DNA from: UBA5486 sp036744795
GTDB taxonomy: Bacteria > Bacillota > UBA4882 > UBA10575
Assembly (NCBI GenBank): GCA_036744795.1
Contig: DAIOHK010000005.1
Location: 1 to 64,000, forward strand
Direction of reading: 5' to 3'
Length of the DNA stretch: 64,000 bases
Shown here: one piece after another, positions 17,082 to 25,219 of the stretch
How positions within the stretch are numbered: position 1 is the stretch's first letter
Layout of the letters: the number at the start of each line of letters is the position of its first letter
Program-made: the position numbers and the translations under genes
The notes under the pieces: model-generated
Database searches by the model: none
Seen by the model: the letters and a program-made list of their open reading frames with translations, nothing else
Told to the model about the DNA's origin: nothing

Positions 17082-17413
17082 AAATATCCCCCTGAATCTA
17101 TGTATAATCTATACTACATTATAAGAAAGGAAGTTTACAAAAGCAACAAAGGATGGACGAAAAGAGCAAGTATACATGTATACGGTATAATCCTTAAAAA
17201 TTTAGCTTTCCAAACTAAGGAATTTTTTCGAAAGGGAAGATTTTACTTTCCTAAAAAACGGGAGGATTTTCACATTTATCATCGAACTTCTAAAAAAGAC
17301 TAAATCTGCATTTTACGGTACTTTTATTTAGAGATAATTAATTGGAACTACTATAATACAGTTTTTTGTATTGTGTTAGCAATTAATTCTAGTGTTTTTA
17401 GGAGGAGAAAAAT
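17082..17413. other. Divergent regulatory region with palindromes ahead of exbB
   Basis: A 332-bp region between the aminotransferase and exbB genes. It has a perfect 14-bp palindrome GTATACATGTATAC (17170-17183) touching a TATAAT (17186-17191). Further on, AATTAATTG (17336-17344) / CAATTAATT (17380-17388) encloses an inner AATACA/TGTATT stem, with TATAAT at 17352-17357. A 67-codon ORF (17100-17303) has no SD and odd composition and is not called. Confidence 0.5.
17170..17183. promoter_or_regulatory. Perfect 14-bp palindrome, candidate operator
   Basis: GTATACATGTATAC is a perfect dyad lying two bases upstream of a TATAAT hexamer on the plus strand and 87 bp upstream of the minus-strand aminotransferase. 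The size and placement suit a dimeric repressor. No regulator gene is adjacent, and the target could be either direction. Confidence 0.4.
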
Positions 17414-18031
17414 ATGTGGCAAATATTTTTAAGTGGTGGTCCGGTAATGTATCCCCTACTACTATGCTCTTTGATGGCGATTACTGTTACCATCGAACGA
17501 TTATGGTATTTCCTAAGTTTAAATGGGGATTCTGAGGAAATGAGAAGAATAGTATTTAGAATGATGGAGAAAGAAGCCCCTCTTGAAGCAATACAATATT
17601 TGCAAAAATTAAATCAGCCAGCCGCTCGGATGCTGCAAGCTGGTTTATTATACTTTGGAAAGGATCGTCAACAGGTTGAGAACAGTCTGAAAGAGGCTGG
17701 GGAAATCGAGATTAAAAAGATGGAGAGAGGGCTTGGCGTTTTAGATGTCATTGTTACGGCTTCCCCTTTACTTGGTTTATTGGGGACTGTATTAGGGATT
17801 ATTAGCAGTTTCAATGTGTTAGCTGCTTCACAAGGCCTACCATCAGCAGCTGCTTTAAGTCAAGGGATTGCTGAAGCTTTGATTACAACTGCTTTTGGTT
17901 TAATGATTGCCATTCCTTTGCTCTTTGTTGTGCATTGGTTAAATAGCATTATTGAAAAAAAGGTTGGCTGGATGAACAGAATAAGCAAAGAATTTTTGGA
18001 AAAATATGAAAATAGGGGCGAGCAGAGATGA
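17414..18031 (+). CDS. exbB: ExbB/TolQ/MotA-family proton channel
   Basis: 205 residues with three transmembrane segments: YPLLLCSLMAITVTIERLWY (about 15-33), VTASPLLGLLGTVLGIISSF (about 114-134) and ALITTAFGLMIAIPLLFVVH (about 155-175), the classical ExbB layout. With ExbD it forms the proton-driven motor that energises TonB at an outer membrane. AGGAGG precedes the ATG. First gene of a tightly packed operon (4-nt overlap with exbD). Its presence in a spore-forming Firmicute implies a second membrane. TolQ or MotA homology is an alternative, but the tonB gene nearby favours ExbB. Confidence 0.9.
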   Translation: MWQIFLSGGPVMYPLLLCSLMAITVTIERLWYFLSLNGDSEEMRRIVFRMMEKEAPLEAIQYLQKLNQPAARMLQAGLLYFGKDRQQVENSLKEAGEIEIKKMERGLGVLDVIVTASPLLGLLGTVLGIISSFNVLAASQGLPSAAALSQGIAEALITTAFGLMIAIPLLFVVHWLNSIIEKKVGWMNRISKEFLEKYENRGEQR

Positions 18032-18438
18032 TGTTTAAACGGAAGGTAAAACATCCCCGTCTGGATATTGTTCCGATGATTGATATTATCTTCTTTTTGC
18101 TGGTCTTCTTTATGTTTTTTACGACCTTTAAGACTTCGGTCTCCGGTATACCGATTGATTTGCCTAGTTCCAGTCAGGCTGTAAGTTTGGAGGAGAGTAG
18201 GGTAGTGGTTTCGATAAACCAAAAAGAGCAGGTGTTCTATGGTTCCGAACAAGTTTCTCCGGAAAAACTTACTCAAATACTGACTCCTTTAGCTGTTAAA
18301 AACCCGAATTTACTTGTGGTTATTAATGCAGATGCAAAAGTTACTTATAAAAGGTTGATTACAGTTATGGATGCTATCACTTCGGCAGGAGTCACCCAGC
18401 CTGCCCTTGGAGTGGAAAAGAATAAAAAGCGCTTGTAG
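18028..18438 (+). CDS. exbD: ExbD/TolR-family protein
   Basis: 136 residues. A cytoplasmic basic N-terminus (MMFKRKVKHPRLDIVPMID) leads into one transmembrane helix (IIFFLLVFFMFFTTF) bearing the conserved Asp of the VPMIDI motif that transfers protons. A periplasmic domain follows (VVVSINQKEQVFYGSEQVSPEKL... NADAKVTYKRLITVMDAITSAG). It overlaps exbB by 4 nt and is followed after 26 nt by tonB. It works in a complex with ExbB. Confidence 0.92.
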   Translation: MMFKRKVKHPRLDIVPMIDIIFFLLVFFMFFTTFKTSVSGIPIDLPSSSQAVSLEESRVVVSINQKEQVFYGSEQVSPEKLTQILTPLAVKNPNLLVVINADAKVTYKRLITVMDAITSAGVTQPALGVEKNKKRL

Positions 18439-18464
18439 GAGGGTGCATTGTAGGAGGTTTAACT

Positions 18465-19241
18465 ATGGAAAAACTCCGCTCCAGAGAGTTTCTAAGATAT
18501 ATGATCGCTTTTCTTCTGGCCGTGGGGTTTCATGCCCTTTTTTTTCTGATTAAAGTAGGAGGTTTATGGGGCTCAGGTAGTAATGAACTTGAATATACTT
18601 TGATCCATCCTCGTTTACTGGAGATGGAGACAGCTAAGGTTGAACCAGTATTTAGCCAGGCAAAATCAATTACAAAGGAGAAACCTGCTCCTGAGGTAAT
18701 TCCAAAAGAGAAACCCCAAAAGCCCGTTGAAGAGAAGAAAGCTAAATTAGAGGAGGTGGTTCTGGAACAACCATCCTCCAGAGAAACCGCACCTCCCGAA
18801 CCCGGAGAACTGGTAGATAGAAAGGTAGAGACCTCAAAAGAGGTTGATTCCGAAAGTGGTGAAAGTGAAGTTCCAGCTTCTCCACCCTTGCCCCCCTTAG
18901 GTGGTGCTAAGGGTATGGTAGTTTCGATTCCTTCTCATTTTTCTTATCCTAAAAATGCTGAACATAAAGGGATTGAAGGGAATGTTCTACTAGAACTCTA
19001 TCTATCCCCGGAAGGAACCCTTTTAGAAGAACCACGCATAACTGTTTCTTCGGGTCATCCGGAATTAGATCAGTATTGTATAAATATATTTAAAGCCAAA
19101 GCTTTGAAGTACAAACCGGCCTCTCAACCCTATAAAATTATTGTGGAGGTACGTTTCTTCAATAATAAAGGAAAGTACGAAGTAGAACCGAATTTTATCG
19201 GGGAAGCGACTTACCTTTCAATTGAGGAAGGAGAAAATTGA
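18465..19241 (+). CDS. tonB: TonB-family energy-transducing protein
   Basis: 258 residues. An N-terminal membrane anchor (YMIAFLLAVGFHALFFLIKV, about 11-30) is followed by a long Pro/Glu/Lys-rich spacer (about 50-145) suited to span a periplasm, then a TonB C-terminal domain (about 150-235): SYPKNAEHKGIEGNVLLELY, LSPEGTLLEEPRITVSSGHP, ELDQYCINIFKAKALKYKP. All three landmarks of TonB_C are present. GGAGG lies before the ATG. No TonB-dependent receptor is seen in the window, so the partner is either elsewhere or is the secreted products of the next two genes. Confidence 0.92.
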   Translation: MEKLRSREFLRYMIAFLLAVGFHALFFLIKVGGLWGSGSNELEYTLIHPRLLEMETAKVEPVFSQAKSITKEKPAPEVIPKEKPQKPVEEKKAKLEEVVLEQPSSRETAPPEPGELVDRKVETSKEVDSESGESEVPASPPLPPLGGAKGMVVSIPSHFSYPKNAEHKGIEGNVLLELYLSPEGTLLEEPRITVSSGHPELDQYCINIFKAKALKYKPASQPYKIIVEVRFFNNKGKYEVEPNFIGEATYLSIEEGEN

Positions 19242-19243
19242 GA

Positions 19244-21343
19244 ATGAACAGTAAACTCTATAAAAGTATTTTTTGGGGAGTATTATTTCTAGTAAGTATT
19301 TTTACTGCTCCAGGGATTTTTGCTGAAACAATAGAATCTATACCAGTAGAAACTTCTGATCAAGAGATTTCCCTTGAGAGCATGTTTGCAGATCCTAATC
19401 GGGTAATACTAGCAAATGAATATATTGCAGTTGCTGTTAATAAATCTTTAGATGCGACTGGAAGATTTGGAATTAAGGTTACTGGAGGAGATCCTTTTCG
19501 GAGTGGAGATGAAGAAAAACCTTTAATTTATGGATTTGAAAAACCTTGGACTTCTTTTACTACGATTCGGATTGATGGTAAAGACTACATATTTGGTGGT
19601 AAGACCAAGAAACGTTCGGGAGGAACCGGGGAATACGGAAAAATTATTGAATCTCCTGTTTTAGACCCTGAAACTAAGAGTATTGCAATGACATGTAGCT
19701 TTGGTGCGGTTGAAGTTACTCAGGAGATATCCGTGGTAGAGAGTACCACTACCGGTTATCCAGATACAGCTAAAATTAAGTACTCTTTAGTTAATAAAGA
19801 TGATGTTCCTCGCGAATTAGGGGTTCGAGTAGTAATTGATACGATGTTGGGAGAGAATGATGGAGCACCTTTTCGTATTGGTGAAACAGCAGTCCAAACT
19901 GATTCGGTCTTTGATGTAAGTCGATTGCCTGAGTTTTGGCAGGCGTTCGATACTTTGGCTGAACCAAAAGTGATTGCTCAGGGAACACTTAAAGGAAGAG
20001 AGGCCACCCCCCCAGATTTCCTTTACTTTACTAACTGGGGGAGTGTAGCTGATTCCCATTGGGAGGTTCCTTTAATTCCTGAACGGGATTTTACCAGAGC
20101 TGGCGAATTTGAATTAGATAGTGCAGCAGTATATACTTGGCAACCGATTACAATACCAGCGGCTGGGAGTGTTACATATGTTTTGTATTACGGTTTAGGT
20201 GGGGTAACAGTAGTCCCAGGTCAACTTCAGTTAGGAGTTAGTTCACCGGCCCAGGTTTCACTGGCGGAAAAGGAGAACACCTTTTCTATTGTTGCTTATA
20301 TCCAAAATACTGGCGAAGGACCAGCGATGAGTACTAGAGCTCGTCTTAATCTTCCTCCTGGTCTTGCTTTAACGGATAAAAAACCGCAAGAGATTTATAT
20401 TGGAAAACTGGCACCGGGGGAGATGACTCAATTACATTGGGAGGTAAAGCCCACTGGTAGTATTATTGGTACACTTTCACCTTATTCGGTAGTTACTTCG
20501 GCAATTAATATTCCCGAGAATAGGGTAGAAAGAAGTATTAGAGTAGTAGGTCCGCCTAAATTAGTTCTTAAAGTAAATCCACCTCAATCATTAAAAATAC
20601 TAAAAGATCAAATAAGTCCAGATCCTTATCCTGTTACAGCAGTAATTAAGAATACTGGTGAGTCCGAGGCTTTTGGTGTGATCGGCAGTCTACAGCTTGG
20701 CGAAGGTATGAAACCGGCTCCTAAAGAGATTCTCCGTAGATATGTAGGGAATTTAAAACCAGGAGAAGAGTATAAACTTACCTGGTATCTTACTCCTGAA
20801 GGAATAGGAAAGCGTACTTATGTTGGTATTCAATTTGAATCTACTTCGACAGAACCGGTGATGTATATTGGAGGTATTCTTTTACCAGTATTAATACCGA
20901 AGATTCGCTTAGTACCATTAAACAAACCTAAACCTGGAGAGTTTTTGGCAATCGAAGTTAGGGCTGAGAACTTACCAAAACTTACTGGGGTCGATTTTAA
21001 TATCAATTTTGAACCGGAGTTTATGGAGATCATTAGGGTTTCCCGAGGTTTGTTTTTTATCGAAAATAAAGCTATGACTCCTTGGAATCCTGGAAACTTA
21101 AATAATTTAGAGGGGATTGTCGAGAAAATTGGTGGAAAAAGGATTAGTGCTGGTCCGGTAAACTCTACTCTGGCTACGATCCATTGCAAAATATCCCCTA
21201 AACCCGGGGAGACGGAGATTAGACCTACAAACATTAGCCTCCAGAGCGAATTGGATAAAATTCCTTCCTATGCAGTAGAGGGATTGCGGCTAATAATAAA
21301 TGAAAAAGGGGGAATGAAGATTGAACCGCTTAAGGTGGAGTAG
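19244..21343 (+). CDS. Secreted protein with repeated Ig-like regions and a C-terminal cohesin-type domain
   Basis: 699 residues with a signal peptide (YKSIFWGVLFLVSIFTAPGIFA). An unidentified N-terminal beta-rich region (about 30-325) is followed by two CARDB/DUF11-like stretches (NTFSIVAYIQNTGEGPAMST and TAVIKNTGESEAFGVIGSLQ). At about 550-690 there is a cohesin-like fold (VRAENLPKLTGVDFNINFEP ... FMEIIRVSRG). Cohesins bind dockerins in cellulosomes and other cell-surface assemblies. ATG 19244 is preferred (AAGGAG 10 nt upstream) over TTG 19238. It overlaps tonB's end by a few bases if TTG is used, so it is clearly in the operon. No dockerin is recognised nearby. Confidence 0.75.
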   Translation: MNSKLYKSIFWGVLFLVSIFTAPGIFAETIESIPVETSDQEISLESMFADPNRVILANEYIAVAVNKSLDATGRFGIKVTGGDPFRSGDEEKPLIYGFEKPWTSFTTIRIDGKDYIFGGKTKKRSGGTGEYGKIIESPVLDPETKSIAMTCSFGAVEVTQEISVVESTTTGYPDTAKIKYSLVNKDDVPRELGVRVVIDTMLGENDGAPFRIGETAVQTDSVFDVSRLPEFWQAFDTLAEPKVIAQGTLKGREATPPDFLYFTNWGSVADSHWEVPLIPERDFTRAGEFELDSAAVYTWQPITIPAAGSVTYVLYYGLGGVTVVPGQLQLGVSSPAQVSLAEKENTFSIVAYIQNTGEGPAMSTRARLNLPPGLALTDKKPQEIYIGKLAPGEMTQLHWEVKPTGSIIGTLSPYSVVTSAINIPENRVERSIRVVGPPKLVLKVNPPQSLKILKDQISPDPYPVTAVIKNTGESEAFGVIGSLQLGEGMKPAPKEILRRYVGNLKPGEEYKLTWYLTPEGIGKRTYVGIQFESTSTEPVMYIGGILLPVLIPKIRLVPLNKPKPGEFLAIEVRAENLPKLTGVDFNINFEPEFMEIIRVSRGLFFIENKAMTPWNPGNLNNLEGIVEKIGGKRISAGPVNSTLATIHCKISPKPGETEIRPTNISLQSELDKIPSYAVEGLRLIINEKGGMKIEPLKVE

Positions 21344-21998
21344 TTGGAGATACCAAGTAAGTGTGATGTTTCTGATTTTACTTTTGTTAGCCACTCCGGT
21401 ACTTGGTGCTCGGCCCTTTTCGGATGTTCCAGAATGGGCTTATCAATCCGTAAAGAAGTTAGTTGATAGTGGATATTTAGAACTTTATGAGGATGGAACC
21501 TTTAGAGGAAACAATCCAGTAGATCGCTATACTTTAGCAACGATTATAGCAAAGATTCTGGTCAATATCGGTGAAGGAACTTCTTCAGCAGGACAGGAAG
21601 ATGTTGCCCTTTTAAGGAAACTTTCTAATGAATTCCAGAATGAATTAGTCTTATTAACTGTTAAAAACAAGGAATTAGAGGAACGCTTGGTAAAAATCGA
21701 GGAGAGTAAGATGATCCTGGCAGAAGATCAAACGAAGACCGCATCAGGAATGAAACTTCTCTCGGATGAACTCCAAAAAGAAGTAAGTAAGATTGCTACA
21801 GATATTCTAAACGCGAAAAAGCGCTTGGATGCTTTAGAAAGCGAATTTGAGAGTGTGAAAACTACTCAAGAAAACCAATCCCAAGAGCTTGAAAGTTTAA
21901 GAATTCAATTAAGTAAAGAACAAAGAACCAATAGAATATTAATTTTAATCATAGGGGTATTAGGAGTGGCTGGAATTTTTTTGCCAGCTACGCCATGA
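21321..21998 (+). CDS. SLH-domain, coiled-coil, membrane-anchored envelope protein
   Basis: 225 residues from TTG 21321 (GGGGG 9 nt upstream), overlapping the cohesin gene by 23 nt. A signal-like segment (VMFLILLLLATPVLGA) is followed by one SLH domain (RPFSDVPEWAYQSVKKLVDS ... FRGNNPVDRYTLATIIAKIL). Next come about 110 residues of heptad-like coiled coil (KNKELEERLVKIEESKMILA onward) and a C-terminal hydrophobic helix (ILILIIGVLGVAGIFLP). SLH domains hold proteins to peptidoglycan-linked polymers. With a distal hydrophobic anchor this could tie the wall to a membrane, much as OmpM does in Negativicutes. The role is inferred. Confidence 0.8.
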   Translation: MNRLRWSSWRYQVSVMFLILLLLATPVLGARPFSDVPEWAYQSVKKLVDSGYLELYEDGTFRGNNPVDRYTLATIIAKILVNIGEGTSSAGQEDVALLRKLSNEFQNELVLLTVKNKELEERLVKIEESKMILAEDQTKTASGMKLLSDELQKEVSKIATDILNAKKRLDALESEFESVKTTQENQSQELESLRIQLSKEQRTNRILILIIGVLGVAGIFLPATP

Positions 21999-22079
21999 GA
22001 TATTTTTCAGATTATTTACATAAAACTATTTCCTATGAGATTTTTTGCATCAAATGGTCTAATTAGGACTAATTGAGTT

Positions 22080-22140
22080 GTCCCCCATGTGCCTATTAAT
22101 AGCCTTTCAGCAAGCAACAAACTATATATTATGTTGGGAC
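22080..22140. repeat. Palindromic repeat, family C, copy 2
   Basis: The core ATAGCCTTTCAGCAAGCAAC-AAACTATATATTATGT matches the copy at 9394-9450 at most positions. The ends GTCCCCCAT / ATGTTGGGAC form the outer inverted repeat. It lies in the 233-bp gap before the DUF177 gene. Confidence 0.65.
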
Positions 22141-22184
22141 CTTTTAAAAGGGACACAATGCAAAAAGCTTAATTAAAGATAAAA

Positions 22185-22213
22185 TTGACAACTAATCTCT
22201 CGCTCGTTATAAT
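22185..22213 (+). promoter_or_regulatory. Consensus sigma-A promoter of DUF177-rpmF
   Basis: TTGACA (22185-22190), 17 bp, TATAAT (22208-22213). Both hexamers are perfect. The start near 22220 leaves a leader of only about 12 nt and rules out GTG 22220 as the start codon. Confidence 0.85.
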
Positions 22214-22231
22214 ACTGAGGTGAGTATAAAA

Positions 22232-22777
22232 ATGGAACCAATTTTTAAGGTAGATATTTTCCCCATCAAGGATTTACCTGGAGAGATCATGGAAATTCAA
22301 GAACAAATTGTTTTTCCTGATCTTACTGGGGCTGGCAACAGGTTACTGAAGTTTATTAACCCATGGGATCTCAAATGTCAAGTGACTAATATTAACAAGG
22401 GTTTTCAGGTTATAGGAAAAATTAAAGGCCATTACGAGCATGTCTGTGATCGGTGCTTGAAAAATGTTAAGACTTATTTAGAAACGGAGTTCTTCGATAA
22501 TTTTCTGCCTGTCAATAATAGTCACGAACAAGAAGAAGAAGAAAAAATTTTTTCCGGGAATAAGATTGACTTAACCCCAACCTTACTAGAGGCTATTAAC
22601 CTGAAAATACCGATGAAGAACTTATGTTCTCAAGATTGCCAGGGGCTTTGTCCGGTTTGTGGAGTAGATCTCAATTTCAAAACTTGTGATTGTCAGAAGG
22701 AAACATTTGACCCCAGATTGGCGAAACTCCTTAAATGGAAGGAAATTAAGGGAGGTGGAAGAGATGGCCAATCCTAA
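22232..22777 (+). CDS. DUF177/YceD-family protein
   Basis: 181 residues beginning MEPIFKVDIFPIKDLPGEIM. The conserved YceD cysteines are present: HVCDRCLKNV, LCSQDCQGLCPVCGVDLN and KTCDCQ. YceD is almost always next to rpmF and is thought to take part in 23S rRNA or L32 metabolism; its biochemical role is not defined. ATG 22232 is preferred (GAGGTGA 10 nt upstream). It overlaps rpmF by 14 nt, which suggests translational coupling. Confidence 0.9.
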   Translation: MEPIFKVDIFPIKDLPGEIMEIQEQIVFPDLTGAGNRLLKFINPWDLKCQVTNINKGFQVIGKIKGHYEHVCDRCLKNVKTYLETEFFDNFLPVNNSHEQEEEEKIFSGNKIDLTPTLLEAINLKIPMKNLCSQDCQGLCPVCGVDLNFKTCDCQKETFDPRLAKLLKWKEIKGGGRDGQS

Positions 22778-22943
22778 AGGTAGGCTATCACGCACCAGAC
22801 GTGATATGCGTAGGACTCATTGGAAACTAAAACTTAAGACAGTATCCCGTTGTGAACAATGCCAGGAGCCGAAGTTATCTCATCGGGCTTGCCCAAGTTG
22901 TGGATATTATCGGGGACGTCAAGTCATAAAAACAGAGAGTTAA
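22764..22943 (+). CDS. rpmF: 50S ribosomal protein L32 (zinc-ribbon form)
   Basis: 59 residues: MANPKGRLSRTRRDMRRTHWK, then CEQCQEP ... CPSCGYYRGRQVI. The four cysteines make a zinc ribbon (C+ paralogue). A longer in-frame ORF from 22686 is excluded because GGGAGGTGG sits just ahead of ATG 22764. It follows the DUF177 gene with overlap and ends in a strong terminator. Confidence 0.96.
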   Translation: MANPKGRLSRTRRDMRRTHWKLKLKTVSRCEQCQEPKLSHRACPSCGYYRGRQVIKTES

Positions 22944-22949
22944 AAAGAG

Positions 22950-22979
22950 GAAAAGGTCGTAACGGCCTTTTCTTTTTTT
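22950..22979 (+). terminator. Terminator after rpmF
   Basis: Stem GAAAAGGTCG (22950-22959) / CGGCCTTTTC (22963-22972, one G-T pair), loop TAA, then TTTTTTT. Confidence 0.85.
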
Positions 22980-23253
22980 AGTAACTAACATGATGATTTT
23001 TACTTCTTTTTTTTTGGACCATATATACTGTGGAATAAAATTCTTTTAATTTAATAATATCTATTGGAGGAAAGGGTACCTTAAATCAATCAATTATGCA
23101 ATTCCTTAATTGGTGAAGGAGAAAGACACTACGAATAGAAACCGGCGAGATTTAGAATAAGAAAAGATAAAAACCATTATAGTATAATAAAAACTTTACC
23201 TATACTTCTATCTCTGGTATACTTTTACTATATTTTAATAAGGGGGTGTGAAA
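22980..23253. other. Gap before plsX with a family B arm and a promoter
   Basis: No gene seen. CAATTATGCAATTCCTTAAT (23091-23110) is a single family B repeat arm. TTTACC (23195-23200), 17 bp and TATACT (23218-23223) form a plausible plsX promoter. I see no FapR-type dyad (ATTAGTACCTGGTACTAAT-like) and no fapR gene. Confidence 0.5.
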
Positions 23254-24240
23254 ATGAGAATAGCAGTAGATGCTATGGGTGGAGATTATGCACCTAAGGA
23301 ACCTGTACTTGGTAGTGTTTTAGCAGCAAAGGAATTAAATATTGCTACAGTTTTAGTGGGGAAAAGTGAAGAAATTAATAAGGAATTATCTCAATATGAA
23401 GATTATCCCCGGGAACTAATTACCATTGTGGATGCTCGGGAAGTTGTTGAGATGGAGGATCAACCAGTAATTGCCGTTCGGAAGAAGCGAAATTCTTCGA
23501 TTGTTGTTGCTAACCAATTAGTAAAAAACGGAGATGCTGATGCCATTATTTCAGCGGGAAGTACCGGTGCCTCAATGACCGCTTCTTTATTTGTTTTAGG
23601 AAGGATTCCGGGTATTGCCAGGCCGGCGATTGCGATACCAATGCCAACAGTTAAAGGGGTGTCAGTTCTGTTGGATGCGGGTGCTAATGCTGAAAATGAT
23701 CCCAAAGAGCTTTTACAATTTGGAATTATGGGTGCCATCTATGCTGAATCTGTTCTGAATCTTTCTTCCCCAAAAGTAGGCCTTTTAAACATAGGTGAAG
23801 AAGAAACCAAAGGTAATAAACTTGTCCAAGAAGCTCATCAAATGCTTAAGGCAAGTAATCTTAATTTTATAGGGAATATTGAAGGTAAAGATATTCCTAT
23901 TGGCCTTTCTGAAGTGGTAGTCTGTGACGGGTTTGTAGGTAATATTATACTTAAATTTGCCGAGGGGATGGCTAGTGCTATTTTTATTATGATGAAGGAT
24001 GCTGTAATGAGTTCTACTCTAACTAAACTAGGTGCCTTGGCAATCAAACCAAGTTTGCGGAAGTTAAAGGGAAGTTTCGATTATTCAGAATACGGAGGAG
24101 CTCCTTTGCTGGGAATAAAAGGAGTTAGTATTATAAGTCATGGCCGTTCTGATGCTAAAGCAATCAAGAATGCAATTAGAGCAGCTGCTAGCGCTGTGGA
24201 ACAGAATGTTATCGGTAAAATCCGTAGTGCAGTAGAATAG
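23254..24240 (+). CDS. plsX: Phosphate acyltransferase PlsX
   Basis: Converts acyl-ACP to acyl-phosphate for phospholipid synthesis, as a peripheral membrane enzyme. 328 residues starting MRIAVDAMGGDYAPKEPVLG, the invariant PlsX start. ATG 23254 follows GGGGG; the upstream GTG 23248 is too close. SAGSTGASMTASLFVLGRIP and LLDAGANAEN are typical. The C-terminus SYSEYGGAPLLGIKG-type motif is present as DYSEYGGAPLLGIKG. First gene of plsX-fabD-fabG-acpP-fabF. Confidence 0.96.
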   Translation: MRIAVDAMGGDYAPKEPVLGSVLAAKELNIATVLVGKSEEINKELSQYEDYPRELITIVDAREVVEMEDQPVIAVRKKRNSSIVVANQLVKNGDADAIISAGSTGASMTASLFVLGRIPGIARPAIAIPMPTVKGVSVLLDAGANAENDPKELLQFGIMGAIYAESVLNLSSPKVGLLNIGEEETKGNKLVQEAHQMLKASNLNFIGNIEGKDIPIGLSEVVVCDGFVGNIILKFAEGMASAIFIMMKDAVMSSTLTKLGALAIKPSLRKLKGSFDYSEYGGAPLLGIKGVSIISHGRSDAKAIKNAIRAAASAVEQNVIGKIRSAVE

Positions 24241-24280
24241 TATAAAAAGTATTTTTCTCTTTATACTAGGAGGAACACAA

Positions 24281-25204
24281 ATGTCTGAAAAAAAAGTGGC
24301 CTTTATCTTTCCCGGGCAGGGTTGCCAATTTATTGGAATGGGTGAATCTTTTTACCGGGAGTCTATTTTAGCAAGGAATATTTTTCAAGAGGCCGAAGAT
24401 ATTCTTAATATACCTTTAAGAGAATATTGTTTTGAAGGCCCTTTAGATGAGTTAACTGATACTAGGATTGCCCAACCGGCTATTTTGACAGTGGAATTTA
24501 TTATTTTTAACTTACTCAAGGAAGAGGGTTTTTTACCATCATGGGTGGCTGGGCATAGTCTTGGAGAATATGTTGCTTTAATTGCTTCCGGAACGATAAA
24601 ATTTTCTGATGCTTTACTTTTGGTCAGAAAACGGGCAGAACACATGGCTGCGGTGTCAGTTAATGGGGGTATGGCTGCAATTTTAAATATTCCTGTTACT
24701 CAACTTGAAGGGATGATTAAAGAGTTACAGTCAGATGGTATTATTGAATTGGCTAATTACAATTCCCCGGCTCAGATAGTGGTCTCCGGGGAGAAAAAAT
24801 TGGTTGATAGTTTGGTTATTCAGATTAATCAAACCGGGAAAGGAAAGGCTATTCCTTTAGAGGTACAAGGGGCGTTTCATTCAAGCCTAATGAAGCCTGC
24901 TGCTAAAGAATTCAGAATGGATTTGAAAAGGACAAGCTTTTTACCGATTGAAATTCCGATTATCAGTAATGTAACAGCCGAAGAAGTTTTATCCCCTGAG
25001 ATGCTCCCTGAATTACTTGAGAAACAAATTTATTCACCAGTACGATGGATGGATTCCATAAAAAAACTGGCCTTATTAGATTGTAATATTTTTCTTGAAA
25101 TCGGGGGAAGAATTCTTTCCGGTATGGTGAAAAAAACTTTGATGGGAGCAAACACCTGTTGGATAAGGGAAATGGAAGATTTAAAAAAACACTTGCAAAA
25201 ATAA
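24281..25204 (+). CDS. fabD: Malonyl-CoA:ACP transacylase
   Basis: Transfers malonyl from CoA to acyl carrier protein. 307 residues, ATG behind AGGAGG. FPGQGCQFIGMGESF opens the fold. The catalytic serine is in the GHSLGEYVAL elbow, the arginine in LVRKRAEHM, and the catalytic histidine in VQGAFHSSLM. Fifteen nt before fabG. Confidence 0.96.
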   Translation: MSEKKVAFIFPGQGCQFIGMGESFYRESILARNIFQEAEDILNIPLREYCFEGPLDELTDTRIAQPAILTVEFIIFNLLKEEGFLPSWVAGHSLGEYVALIASGTIKFSDALLLVRKRAEHMAAVSVNGGMAAILNIPVTQLEGMIKELQSDGIIELANYNSPAQIVVSGEKKLVDSLVIQINQTGKGKAIPLEVQGAFHSSLMKPAAKEFRMDLKRTSFLPIEIPIISNVTAEEVLSPEMLPELLEKQIYSPVRWMDSIKKLALLDCNIFLEIGGRILSGMVKKTLMGANTCWIREMEDLKKHLQK

Positions 25205-25219
25205 AGGGGGTTTAGTATT

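Noticed and set aside
17100..17303. 67-codon plus-strand ORF before exbB
   Set aside because: No SD, composition unlike neighbours, and it runs across the palindromic operator-like region.
17284..17413. Fur box ahead of exbB
   Set aside because: The AATTAATTG dyad does not resemble GATAATGATAATCATTATC, so iron control is not supported by the sequence.
22980..23253. FapR operator ahead of plsX
   Set aside because: No FapR-type dyad is seen in the gap and no fapR gene precedes plsX.
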